From Tahibacter soli (GTDB lineage: Bacteria; Pseudomonadota; Gammaproteobacteria; Xanthomonadales; Rhodanobacteraceae): a DNA stretch of 64,000 bases. Below are positions 16,183 through 23,879 of this stretch, one piece after another. The translations under genes were made by a program, and so were the position numbers. The DNA lies in assembly GCF_025717065.2 (NCBI RefSeq), contig NZ_JAOVZO020000018.1:1240001-1304000 (forward strand), in the 5' to 3' direction. The notes beneath the pieces are model-generated. The model did no database searches. It was not told where the DNA came from and saw nothing but the letters and a program-made list of their open reading frames with translations. The stretch's first letter is position 1; every line of letters begins with the position of its first letter.

Positions 16183-17408
16183 GTCGGTTCGCCGTCGCGT
16201 GCGTGCTGGCGTTCGCGGCGGCGGGCGCGGGCGCCGACGACGCGGTGACGTTCGACGCGCGCGAGTTGCGTGCCATCGTGCGACTGTCGCCGCTGCCGCC
16301 GCCGCCGCGCGATCCGAGCAACGCGGTCGCCGACGATCCGCGCGCGGCGAAGCTCGGCGAACGCCTGTTCTTCGACGCGCGGTTGTCGGCGAACGGCGCG
16401 ACGGCATGCGCGACCTGCCACGATCCGGCCCGCGCGTGGACCGACGGCAAGCGCAGCGCCGACGGCGGCGCGCGTTTCGCGCGCAATACGCCGAGCATTC
16501 GCGACACCGCGCACAACCGCTGGTTCTACTGGGACGGCCGCGCCGACTCGGCCTGGGCGCAGGCGCTGGGGCCGCTCGAGAACGCGCGCGAGATGGGCGG
16601 CAACCGGCTGGCGCAGATCCGTCTCGTCGCGAGCGACGCGCGGCTCGCGGCCGACTACGCGGCGGTGTTCGGCGCGCTGCCCGACGGCATCGCCGATCCG
16701 CGGCGCTTTCCGCCGGCCGCGCGTCCGCTCGTCGACGCGCCGGACGATCCGCTCGACGTCGCGTGGCGCGCGATGCGCGACGACGACCGTCGCGCGGCGA
16801 ACCGCATGTTCGCCGAGATCGGCAAGGCGATCGCGGCGTTCGAGCGCGGCATCACGGTCGGCGAGACGCCGTTCGACCGCTACGTCGCGCGACTCCGGCA
16901 AGGCGACGGCGCGCCGACCCGCGAGTTTACGGTCGCGGCGCAGCGCGGCCTGAAACTGTTCGTCGGGCGAGGGCAGTGCACGCTGTGCCACAGCGGCGCG
17001 GGCCTGAGCGACGGCGAATTCCACGATGTGGGCATCGCGCTCGGTGAAAATCATCGCGTCGATCCGGGCCGGCACCGCGGCGTGCTGACGCTGCTCGCGA
17101 GCGGGTTCACGCGCGCGGGCGAGTATGCGGACGCGATCGCGGCCGATGCGCCGATCCGCTATCTCGCCTTGCAGAGCGACCAGCTCGGGCAGTTCAAGAC
17201 GCCGACGCTGCGCGGCGTGGCCGGCACCGCGCCGTACATGCACGACGGGCGGTTCGATACGCTCGAGCAAGTGGTGCGTTTCTACTCGACGCGTGTAGGG
17301 GCGAGCCCGCTCGGGCATCCGACGACGCTGCTCAAGCCGTTGGGGTTGAATGAAGGGGAGGTTGGCGATCTGGCCACGTTCTTGCGCGCGCTGGGGGGCG
17401 AGCGGTAG
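16179..17408 (+). CDS. Periplasmic di-haem cytochrome c peroxidase / MauG-like protein
   Basis: This 409-residue protein starts at a GTG overlapping the previous stop (GTGA); the leader SRFAVACVLAFAAAGAGA is cleaved after about residue 19. Two c-type haem sites are present: CATCH (Cys77, Cys80, His81) and CTLCH (Cys267, Cys270, His271). Family segments LGERLFFDARLSANGATACA, RNTPSIRDTAHNRWFYWDGR, GPLENAREMG and PTLRGVAGTAPYMHDGRFDT are all present. MauG/CcpA proteins either reduce peroxide or oxidise residues of a partner protein. Its place as the third gene of an overlapping operon with the tyrosinase-VWA protein favours modification of, or electron transfer with, that partner. Which of the two activities applies is not decided by the sequence. 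Confidence 0.88.
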   Translation: MSRFAVACVLAFAAAGAGADDAVTFDARELRAIVRLSPLPPPPRDPSNAVADDPRAAKLGERLFFDARLSANGATACATCHDPARAWTDGKRSADGGARFARNTPSIRDTAHNRWFYWDGRADSAWAQALGPLENAREMGGNRLAQIRLVASDARLAADYAAVFGALPDGIADPRRFPPAARPLVDAPDDPLDVAWRAMRDDDRRAANRMFAEIGKAIAAFERGITVGETPFDRYVARLRQGDGAPTREFTVAAQRGLKLFVGRGQCTLCHSGAGLSDGEFHDVGIALGENHRVDPGRHRGVLTLLASGFTRAGEYADAIAADAPIRYLALQSDQLGQFKTPTLRGVAGTAPYMHDGRFDTLEQVVRFYSTRVGASPLGHPTTLLKPLGLNEGEVGDLATFLRALGGER

Positions 17409-17470
17409 ACAAGCGGTGCCGAAATTCTCAACGAACTCGCGCAAGCCGTCGTCCGGCCTCTGTCGTCGTC

Positions 17471-17680
17471 AAAAAAACTCTCTCCGAGCGGAATCCGCAC
17501 GTCGATCGCAACCGCATCGCGGGCGGCGGCGTTTCGTCCGGCATCGACGAGGCGCTCGCGATCATCGCGTTGCTGGCCGGCGAAGACGTTGCAAAAGGCG
17601 TGCAGATGCAGACGCAGTACTTCCCGAAATCGCCGTTCACGCAGACGATCGTGCCGGCGACGCACGGTCCGTTGCCCTGA
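17471..17680 (+). pseudogene. Remnant of a DJ-1/PfpI family gene (C-terminal part)
   Basis: In the 413-bp gap after the di-haem gene, one plus frame ending at the TGA 17678-17680 reads about 62 recognisable codons. The segment DRNRIAGGGVSSGIDEALAI followed by LAGEDVAKGVQMQTQYFPKS is the conserved end of DJ-1/PfpI (isonitrile hydratase-like) proteins. The upstream part of the family (the nucleophile elbow with Cys) is missing, and no start codon or ribosome site precedes the fragment. It therefore looks like a deletion remnant. The left boundary is approximate. Confidence 0.6.
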
Positions 17681-17821
17681 ACGCCGGCGCGGACGCGTCC
17701 GGCATGACGGCGGCAGGGCCGGACCCGTTTCGTGTATCGATGTAGAATGATTGCATTCTTCAACGGAAGAGCTTGCCGGCTCGCATCCGCGTATCGCCCC
17801 CCTGGACGAAGGAGAACCGAA

Positions 17822-18301
17822 GTGGTCAGCAAGAATACGATCTGCCTGTGGTACGACGATGCCGCGCTGGACGCGGCGAAGTTCTACGCCGCGACGTTTC
17901 CGGACAGCGAAGTCAAATCCCTCTATTACGCGCCCGGCGACTATCCCTCGGGCGAGGAGGGCGATCTCCTGACGGTCGAGTTCACGGTGCTCGGCATTCC
18001 GTGCGTGGGCATCAACGGCGGACCGGCCTTCAAGCAGACCGAGGCGTTCTCGTTCCAGGTGGCGACCGACGACCAGGCCGAAACCGACCGCCTGTGGAAC
18101 GCGATCGTCGGCAACGGCGGTCAGGAAAACGCGTGCGGCTGGTGCAAGGATCGATGGGGACTGTCGTGGCAGATCACGCCGCGCGCGCTGCTGGAGGCGA
18201 TCGCCGACCCCGACCGCGCGGCGGCCAAGCGCGCTTTCGACGCCATGATGGAGATGACGAAGATCGACATCGCGAAGATCGAAGCGGCGCGGCGCGGGTG
18301 A
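17822..18301 (+). CDS. VOC family / PhnB-like protein
   Basis: This 159-residue protein starts at GTG 17822, 7 bp after AAGGAG. The sequence TICLWYDDAALDAAKFYAAT, followed by GDLLTVEFTVLGIPCVGINGGP and CGWCKDRWGLSWQITPRAL, is that of the 3-demethylubiquinone methyltransferase-like (PhnB) branch of the vicinal oxygen chelate superfamily. Members are single-domain, usually dimeric. Most lack known substrates despite the historical name. It is a single gene, with palindromic repeats downstream. The upstream ATG at 17732 was rejected because the extra residues have no family match. Confidence 0.88.
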   Translation: MVSKNTICLWYDDAALDAAKFYAATFPDSEVKSLYYAPGDYPSGEEGDLLTVEFTVLGIPCVGINGGPAFKQTEAFSFQVATDDQAETDRLWNAIVGNGGQENACGWCKDRWGLSWQITPRALLEAIADPDRAAAKRAFDAMMEMTKIDIAKIEAARRG

Positions 18302-18387
18302 TGCCGCGATAGCCGTCCGAGGTGCGAACGCCGCACGCGCGTGTCCTGCGTCAGGCCGGTTTTTCGCCCCTCGCTGTGCCCTTGATC

Positions 18388-18413
18388 GCCATCCCGGCGA
18401 GTGCGGGATCCAG
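18388..18413. repeat. Degenerate palindromic REP-like unit
   Basis: GCCATCCCGGCGAGTGCGGGATCCAG is a variant of the palindromic unit also seen at 18513, 18570 and 39995 (GTCAT-CC-GCG-GC-GG-ATCCAG). It lies just 3' of the VOC gene. This is a solo, degenerate copy with no inverted partner that I can see. Confidence 0.55.
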
Positions 18414-18512
18414 CCGATGTCGCTGCGCTTCTCGCTGGAACAACGAACGGTTGCGCGGCGCGTCGACAGAGCCGTCATATTCGATAGAAACGCACCCTCG
18501 ACTCCCCCGCTC

Positions 18513-18596
18513 GTCATCCCAGCGCAAGCTGGGATCCAGTCGTTGCTTTTGCTTCCAACGCCTGAAAAGCTGGGTTCCAGCTTGCGCTGGAATGAC
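18513..18596. repeat. Inverted pair of REP-like palindromes
   Basis: Two 27-bp units (18513-18539 and 18570-18596) face each other across 30 bp. Each is itself a hairpin (CCCAGC-GCAA-GCTGGG type). The arrangement, intergenic location and GTCATCCCAGCGCAAGCTGG signature match bacterial REP/BIME doublets, which are mobilised by tyrosine Y1 (RAYT) transposases. No such transposase is in the window. A second doublet is at 39991-40079. Confidence 0.75.
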
Positions 18597-18660
18597 GATC
18601 AAAAGAGAGAAGCAAAGGCTCGCGGCTTTTGCGCGCAATACACATTGCTCGCTAAGGTCG

Positions 18661-18747
18661 TCTCAGCGTAGCACCGTGCTCAGCCCGTCAAGGACTGCGC
18701 AAGTTCGCTGCGCGAATCCTTGACGGGCTTCCGCTCGGTGCTGAGAA
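18661..18747. other. Long imperfect hairpin upstream of the SymE-like gene
   Basis: The 13-bp arms AGCCCGTCAAGGA (18682-18694) and TCCTTGACGGGCT (18717-18729) are perfect complements. Inside, GCGCA/TGCGC forms a second short stem. Outside, TCTCAGC..GCACCG pairs imperfectly with CGGTGC-TGAGA (to 18747). The whole 87-nt segment could fold as one bulged stem in RNA or as a cruciform. It has no T-run, so a simple terminator is unlikely. Confidence 0.6.
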
Positions 18748-18763
18748 AGGTCGCCCGCAGCGA

Positions 18764-18841
18764 CCAATAGCTCAAGGGCAGAGCGCGAACGGCGCGGCTG
18801 TCACCACGCCGTTCGCTAACCACAACCCACTTTACGGGTGG
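18764..18841 (+). promoter_or_regulatory. Structured, partly tRNA-like leader of the SymE-like gene
   Basis: Three consecutive stems precede the ATG. The first is GCTC-AAGGGCA-GAGC (18770-18784), a D-arm look-alike after TA. The second is a perfect 10-bp hairpin, GCGAACGGCG/CGCCGTTCGC, at 18785-18816 with loop CGGCTGTCACCA. The third is CCC-ACTTTAC-GGG at 18826-18838, whose 3' arm is part of the only Shine-Dalgarno-like sequence (GGGTGG). The third stem would hide the ribosome site. A regulatory role is inferred from its position and structure. Confidence 0.5.
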
Positions 18842-18844
18842 ATC

Positions 18845-19054
18845 ATGGCCAAGCCCAAGCATAAATCTTCAGCATCCTCCACAAAGCGCGTTCGTATAGG
18901 TGCGTCACTTTATTCCACGAACGGCGGTTTCACCGAACGCCTCGTCCCGTACATCCGTCTGCGCGGCAACTGGCTGTCGAACGCCGGTTTCGAACCGAAC
19001 GACGCCGTCGTCATCCACATCGCCCGAGGCCGTCTCGTCATGACTCGCGCGTGA
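18845..19054 (+). CDS. symE: SymE-like toxin (type I addiction module family)
   Basis: This 69-residue basic protein has the SymE fold signature in its second half: VPYIRLRGNWLSNAGFEPND then VVIHIARGRLVMT. It corresponds to the IRLxGxWLxxAGFxxGxxVxVxVxxGxLVI pattern of SymE, an AbrB-like-fold protein that in E. coli acts as an SOS-induced RNA-targeting or nucleoid-condensing toxin controlled by the antisense RNA SymR. The N-terminus is Lys/Ser rich. GGGTGG sits only 3 bp from the ATG, within a hairpin. I could not identify a LexA box or the antisense RNA promoter. Toxicity here is inferred from the family. Confidence 0.8.
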   Translation: MAKPKHKSSASSTKRVRIGASLYSTNGGFTERLVPYIRLRGNWLSNAGFEPNDAVVIHIARGRLVMTRA

Positions 19055-19165
19055 TGTTTCAACGGCGGAAGCCTTGTGCGTCGAGGCTTCCGCCCGTTCG
19101 GTCTCGGTTCTTCACGTGTCGTGTCTTCACGTGTCGTGCGACGCAGGCACCGCCGGACACGCCCG

Positions 19166-20521
19166 TCAGCGCTGCGCCCGAAACGGATTCCGGTCCAGCG
19201 CGGCCAGCGCCGCCCACGCGGTGGCGCCGAGATGCGGCCGGCGATAGTAGTAGGCGTCGGCCGACGTGCTGCCGGGGCCGATCGCGAGCCCCGTCGTGAT
19301 CCTCGGCTCGCGCGTCGCGAACAGATAGCCGCCGGCGCTGAACTGCGCGGCGGCTTCGGCGAGGCAGCGCCGCGCCGCGTCCGTTTCCCCGGCGATGCGA
19401 TAGGCGAGCGCGGCCTGGGCCGTGCCTTCCAGCCATTCGCCGTCGCGGTCGTCGTTGAAGTCGAATCCGGCGCCGACCGCGTGCACGCGTTCGGCGTAGC
19501 GCATCGCGCGGCGCCAGTTTTTCGGCGCGTCGGGCAGCATCTGCGACCACCACTGCACGTCGAGTGCGGAGGTCACGCGATTCGGCGTCCGTCCGTCGGG
19601 CAGCGTTCCGATCCCGAAATGGCCGCCGGCCTCGTCCCACTGGCTGTCGAGAAAGCGACGCGCATGCGCGGCCTGCTCGCGCCAGTCTCCCGCCGCCTTG
19701 GCATCGGCCAGCCGTCCGAACACGGCAACGAGGTCGATGGCGTGTTCGCTGGATTTCCAGCCGAGCTTCGCCGGTGCCGCATCGAAGCCGTCGACGCCGC
19801 CGCTGAATCCGCCGTCGGCGCCCGCGGCGCGCGTATTGGCAACGACCCAGGCGGCGAGCTTTGCGGCGGCATCCCGCCAGCGCGCTTCGCCGGTCGTCTC
19901 GTGCAGCGCGAGCAGCGCGAGCGCGGTCCAGGCGACGTTGCCGGTGGCCGTGCCGGACTGGTAGCCGTCTTCGACCCAGCGGTTCTGCGCCGCGTCCCAC
20001 CAGCCGTTGGCCAGCACCTTGTCGCCTGCCGCTCCCGCGCGATAGGTGTTGCGCAGTCGCGTATCGCGCAGCGCCGCGCGCTCGAGCGCGGCGCCGATAC
20101 GCAGCGCCTGGGCGCGATGCCCGCATGCCTGCAGCGCGATGACCGCGAGCGCGTTGTCGTACGTGAACGCCGCCGTGCGCAGCGCGGGCATGTCGATCTC
20201 GCTCGCGCCTTCCGCCGGGTCGTAGCTGCGCAGCAGCAAGGGCGCATCGCCGGGAACGGCGTCGACGCGGTTCTTCATCGCCGTGCATGCCTGCGACGCC
20301 ACCTTGCGCGCGATCGCGTCGAGCGGCGCGACAGGCTTGCCGGGCGCCGCGGCAGGCGACGGCGGCGCGACGGCGAGGCCCATCAATGCCGCGAGCGCGA
20401 CGAGCCCCGCGCGAATCCGACCAGGGCGGCGCCGGGAACGGGCCGATTCGGCGAGTCGTTCCCGCGCGGCATCCGTCCGGGCGTCCTCCTGCGCGATCCG
20501 GACAGCCGGCTTGTCGTCCAT
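19166..20521 (-). CDS. Exported alpha/alpha-barrel-like protein of unknown function
   Basis: This 451-residue protein has a basic N-terminus (RSRRRPGRIR) followed by a hydrophobic stretch (residues 38-55) ending in PSPAAA, so it is exported or signal-anchored. The mature part is made of repeated paired helices with aromatic-rich turns (FTYDNALAVIALQACGH, GNVAWTALALLALHETTGE, HAIDLVAVFGRLAD, WLEGTAQAALAYRIAGE, ATAWAALAALDRNPF). This spacing is typical of alpha/alpha-toroid (six-hairpin glycosidase-like) proteins. Acidic residues in the ASEIDMPALRT and FDFNDDRDGEW turns could be catalytic, but no family is certain. It is divergent from the flippase/glycosyltransferase genes, so a role on a surface glycan is an inference. 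Confidence 0.65.
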   Translation of the reverse strand: MDDKPAVRIAQEDARTDAARERLAESARSRRRPGRIRAGLVALAALMGLAVAPPSPAAAPGKPVAPLDAIARKVASQACTAMKNRVDAVPGDAPLLLRSYDPAEGASEIDMPALRTAAFTYDNALAVIALQACGHRAQALRIGAALERAALRDTRLRNTYRAGAAGDKVLANGWWDAAQNRWVEDGYQSGTATGNVAWTALALLALHETTGEARWRDAAAKLAAWVVANTRAAGADGGFSGGVDGFDAAPAKLGWKSSEHAIDLVAVFGRLADAKAAGDWREQAAHARRFLDSQWDEAGGHFGIGTLPDGRTPNRVTSALDVQWWSQMLPDAPKNWRRAMRYAERVHAVGAGFDFNDDRDGEWLEGTAQAALAYRIAGETDAARRCLAEAAAQFSAGGYLFATREPRITTGLAIGPGSTSADAYYYRRPHLGATAWAALAALDRNPFRAQR

Positions 20522-20672
20522 GTTCGCTCCTTGAAGTCAGACGGACATCACACCGCACCCGGTGTCGAAGTACAAGCGGCCGCCGCACCGCGAGCGGCCG
20601 GATCGGCGCGGCGTGCCGAAGCCGTTGCGCGATCGGGTAACCTTCCCCGATCCCCCGCAGGACTGCCCGCAC

Positions 20673-21938
20673 GTGCCAGCGAAACCCGCCATCGCGCGCC
20701 TGGGTCTCGATCTCGGCACCGGCTACGCGAACATCGCGCTCGCCGCGTTCGTCACGCTCGCGATCGTGCCGTTGTACGCGGCGCGGCTCGGGCCGGCGTC
20801 GTGGGGCGTCGCGGCGCTGTGTCTGACCGTGCTCGGCGTGCTTTCGGCGCTCGACATCGCGCTGTCGCCGCTGGCGCTGCGCGACGTCGCGCAGGCCGCG
20901 CAGCGCGGACGTGCGTATGCGGCGTACCGGCACTATCGGCGCGTCTACGCCGGCAGCGCGCTCGCGCTCGCCGCCGTCGCGGCGCTCGTCGTCGCGGTGC
21001 TCGCGCTCGGCGGCACCATCGCGCTCGCGCTCGTCGCGCCGCTGGCGCTCGTACTCGCGCAGTTCGTTTTCCAGTTTTCCAATAATGCGGCCGTCGCGTG
21101 GTGGAACGGCCGCGGCGAGCAGCGCGTGGCGAACGTGCGCACGCTCGCGTTTCTCGCCGTGCGGCACGTGCTCGCGCTGGCGGCCGTCTTCTGGCGTCCC
21201 GGCGACGCGTTTGCCTGGCTCGCGCCGTTCGCGGCGGTCGCCGCCGTCGAATTCGCCGCGAACGCCGCGCGCATCCGTCGCGACGCGGCGGACGAGCCGG
21301 GCATCGACGCCGATGCCGCATACGATCGCTGGAACGCCGTCGCCGGCTTCGGTGCCGCGGCGGCGCTCGGCGTCGCGACGACGCAGATCGACCGCGTCGC
21401 GCTGTCGCTCGCGCTGCCGCTGCCGGACTACGGCGCGTACTTTCTCGTCGCGACGCTGATGCTCGCGCTGCTGCAGCTGCAGGTGCCGATCCACCGCGCG
21501 TACATGCCGCGCATCGCGACGTCGAACGCGCCGCGCGCAGAAGCGGTCGCGATGTGGAAAACGTCGTTCGCACTGATCGGCCTGCCGTGCCTCGTGCTCG
21601 CCGCGGTGCCCGAACTCGTGCTGCGCCTGTGGCTGCGCGACGCCGCGCTCGCGACCGCCGGCGCGCAGACGCTGCGCTGGATGCTCGTCGCGGTCGCGCT
21701 GATCGCCGCGTACGCGCCGATCAATACGCTGCTCGTCAGCCGGCGGCGCTATCGCACGCTCGCGGCGGTCAACGGTTGCGTGCTCGCGGTGCAGGCAGTC
21801 GTGCTCGCGTCGCTGTTGCCGTCGCTCGGCATGCTCGCCGGCGCCCTGGCGTGGCTCGCCTGCGGCGTCGTGCAGATCGCGTTCGCCGCGCGCCTGTGGT
21901 TCGCGCGCGAGGAAAGATCTCGCGAGGAACGCGGATGA
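20673..21938 (+). CDS. Polysaccharide flippase-like (MATE/Wzx-type) membrane protein
   Basis: This 421-residue protein has 11-12 predicted membrane helices. Features such as RLGLDLGTGYANIALAAFVT at the start, RLGPASWGVAALCLTVLGVL, and a mid-protein YDRWNAVAGFGAAAALGVAT followed by TQIDRVALS resemble Wzx-type oligosaccharide flippases that move lipid-linked glycan units across the inner membrane. The GTG at 20673 was chosen because it lies directly before the first helix. An earlier GTG (20562) would add a charged 37-residue tail. It overlaps the glycosyltransferase gene by four bases (ATGA), supporting a glycan operon. Confidence 0.75.
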   Translation: MPAKPAIARLGLDLGTGYANIALAAFVTLAIVPLYAARLGPASWGVAALCLTVLGVLSALDIALSPLALRDVAQAAQRGRAYAAYRHYRRVYAGSALALAAVAALVVAVLALGGTIALALVAPLALVLAQFVFQFSNNAAVAWWNGRGEQRVANVRTLAFLAVRHVLALAAVFWRPGDAFAWLAPFAAVAAVEFAANAARIRRDAADEPGIDADAAYDRWNAVAGFGAAAALGVATTQIDRVALSLALPLPDYGAYFLVATLMLALLQLQVPIHRAYMPRIATSNAPRAEAVAMWKTSFALIGLPCLVLAAVPELVLRLWLRDAALATAGAQTLRWMLVAVALIAAYAPINTLLVSRRRYRTLAAVNGCVLAVQAVVLASLLPSLGMLAGALAWLACGVVQIAFAARLWFAREERSREERG

Positions 21939-22873
21939 ACGCACCGCTCGTCGCGATCAGCGTCGTCGACTGGAACACGCGCGAGGCGACGCTGCGCTGT
22001 CTCGATGCTCTGCGTGCGTCGACCTATGAAAACCGGCGCATCGTGCTCGTCGACAACGCGTCGCGCGACGACCGCGCGGTGCCGGCGCAAGCGATTCATC
22101 CGGATATCGCGATCGTGCGCAGCGCGACGAACCTCGGCTTCGGCGGCGGCCACGCGCTCGGCCTCGCCGTTGCGCGCGCGTGGGGCGCGCAGGCGATCTG
22201 GCTCGTCAACAGCGATGCGATCGCGGAACCCGACGCGCTCGCGCGTCTCGTCGACGCCTGGCGCGCGCACGGCGACGCGCTGTACGGCGCCGCGCCGATC
22301 GCCGAGGCGGCCGACGGCACGACGCTGCTGAACTTCCCGGAAAAATACCTCGATCCGCACGGCGTGCCGCGCGCCTTCAGGCGCGACCGTCCCGTCGTCT
22401 ACGACGCGGCGTGGCGCGAGCGCGCGCCGTTCGTCGTCGGCGCGGTCGCCGGCAGCGCGTTCTTCGTGCCGCTGCGCGTCGTCGATGCGCACGGCTGGTT
22501 CGATCCGGCGTGGTTCATGTATTGTGAAGAAGTGGACTATTGCTACCGATTGCGCGCGGCCGGCATCGTTTCGCGACTCGTGCCCGGCGCGCGCGTGCGA
22601 CACGCGGGCGGCGGCAGCCATCGCGGCCGGCCGCGCGTCGACGACGTCGTCGCGTACTACCGCGCGCGCAACGAGATCGTGCTCGCGCAGCGGCATGCCG
22701 GCCGCGTCGTCGGTGCGGTCACCGCGGCGAAGAAACTGGCGCGCGGCGCGGCGACGGCGCTGCGTTCGCCGCGGCGCGGCGGATGGATCGCGCGCGGCGC
22801 GTTCGATGCGGTCGCGGGCCGTCTCGGCAAGACGTTCGCGCCGGAAGACCATCTCGGAGACGGCGATGCGTGA
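21935..22873 (+). CDS. Glycosyltransferase family 2
   Basis: This 312-residue protein is a GT-A fold family 2 enzyme. VAISVVDWNTREATLRCLDA is the nucleotide-sugar binding strand, VLVDNASRDDRA the following loop, and ATNLGFGGGHALGL the segment seen in rhamnosyltransferase-like members. VNSDA supplies the DxD-like metal motif, and FMYCEEVDYCYRLRAAG holds the catalytic Glu/Asp. The ATG overlaps the flippase stop, and the next gene starts inside its 3' end. It is probably a cytoplasmic enzyme adding a deoxyhexose or other sugar to a lipid-linked glycan. The donor sugar cannot be read. Confidence 0.88.
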   Translation: MNAPLVAISVVDWNTREATLRCLDALRASTYENRRIVLVDNASRDDRAVPAQAIHPDIAIVRSATNLGFGGGHALGLAVARAWGAQAIWLVNSDAIAEPDALARLVDAWRAHGDALYGAAPIAEAADGTTLLNFPEKYLDPHGVPRAFRRDRPVVYDAAWRERAPFVVGAVAGSAFFVPLRVVDAHGWFDPAWFMYCEEVDYCYRLRAAGIVSRLVPGARVRHAGGGSHRGRPRVDDVVAYYRARNEIVLAQRHAGRVVGAVTAAKKLARGAATALRSPRRGGWIARGAFDAVAGRLGKTFAPEDHLGDGDA

Positions 22874-23879
22874 GCGCGTGCTGCGCAAGCTGCGAACGCT
22901 GTGGCGGCGCGTGTTTCCGCGCGCGCCGGCGTGCCGCATCGAGGCGGTCGGCGAGGCGCGCCTCGCGATCGATCCGGAGTATCCGGCGGTCGTACGCGAG
23001 TACTACGCGCACGTCGTCGGGCTGTTCCGGCGGGCGCTCGCCGAACGCGATGCGGCGGTGAACCTCGTCTTCGGCGACCTTCCGGCCGATTTCGGCAACG
23101 CCAATCCCGTGCGTCGCATCGACCTGCAATGGGAGCACACGCTGGTCAAACCGGGCGGTCGCGACAGCGACGGCGCGCCGGTCGGCGACGTGCCGCTGAT
23201 GGACGGGGCAGGTCGCTATCTCGCGCGCGTCGCGAATCGCGCACATCTGGAAACGTGCGACGCGATCGTCGACTACAGCCGCGCGAACGTCGAAAACCTG
23301 CGGCGCGCCGGCGGCTTCGAGGCGTATCTGGCGAAGACGATCGTCGTCGCGCCGCTGCTGTACGACATCGATACGACGCAAGGCAGACGGAGGCGCGACG
23401 CGATCACGCTGTTCGCCGATCTTTCGCAGACGCGGCGCCGCGCGTTTCTCGACGCGGCGCGCGCGGCGCGGCTGCCGCTCGCGAACGTCAACGGCATCTA
23501 CGGCGGCGACGCGCTGCGCGCGCTGTACCGCGACACGCGCGTGCTCGTGAACGTGCACCAGACCGGCGAGCATCACACGTTCGAAGAGCTGCGCGTGCTG
23601 CCGGCGCTGCTCTGCGGCGCCGTCGTCGTCAGCGAAGACGTACCGCTGCGCGAGACGATTCCTTACCACGCGTTCGTCGTCTGGGCGCGCTACGGCGAAC
23701 TCGCCGACACGGTGCGCGCGGTACTCGCCGACGATGCGGCGTATCGCGAGCGGATTTTCGGCGGCGGGCGGTTCGAGGCGCTTGTCGAGCGGATGCGGCG
23801 GGACGATCGCGATGCGGTCGGCGCACTCGTAACGCGCTTCGTCGCGACGGGTTTGCTCAGCGTCGAGCCGACAATCTGA
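22866..23879 (+). CDS. Glycosyltransferase-like protein
   Basis: This 337-residue protein overlaps the GT2 gene by eight bases. The C-terminal half has the signature of GT-B type enzymes: VNVHQTGEHHTFEELRVLPA, then LLCGAVVVSEDVPLRETIPY and a closing FVVWARYGELADTVRAVLAD. This is the E-x-R/L binding loop where the sugar nucleotide sits. The N-terminal half (LQWEHTLVKPGG, CDAIVDYSRANVENLRRAG) is less typical but consistent. The exact family is not recognised. It is probably the last gene of the glycan group. Its 3' end overlaps the convergent small gene by 23 bp. Confidence 0.65.
   Translation: MRERVLRKLRTLWRRVFPRAPACRIEAVGEARLAIDPEYPAVVREYYAHVVGLFRRALAERDAAVNLVFGDLPADFGNANPVRRIDLQWEHTLVKPGGRDSDGAPVGDVPLMDGAGRYLARVANRAHLETCDAIVDYSRANVENLRRAGGFEAYLAKTIVVAPLLYDIDTTQGRRRRDAITLFADLSQTRRRAFLDAARAARLPLANVNGIYGGDALRALYRDTRVLVNVHQTGEHHTFEELRVLPALLCGAVVVSEDVPLRETIPYHAFVVWARYGELADTVRAVLADDAAYRERIFGGGRFEALVERMRRDDRDAVGALVTRFVATGLLSVEPTI

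Noticed and set aside
17350-17745. A plus-strand gene covering the end of the di-haem gene and the gap
   Set aside because: Residues are an out-of-frame reading of the di-haem gene and of the PfpI remnant. Only the remnant's own frame has family similarity.
18764-18841. tRNA gene before the SymE-like gene
   Set aside because: The D-arm look-alike is good, but the second stem is 10 bp with a 12-nt loop and there is no T-arm, acceptor stem or CCA.
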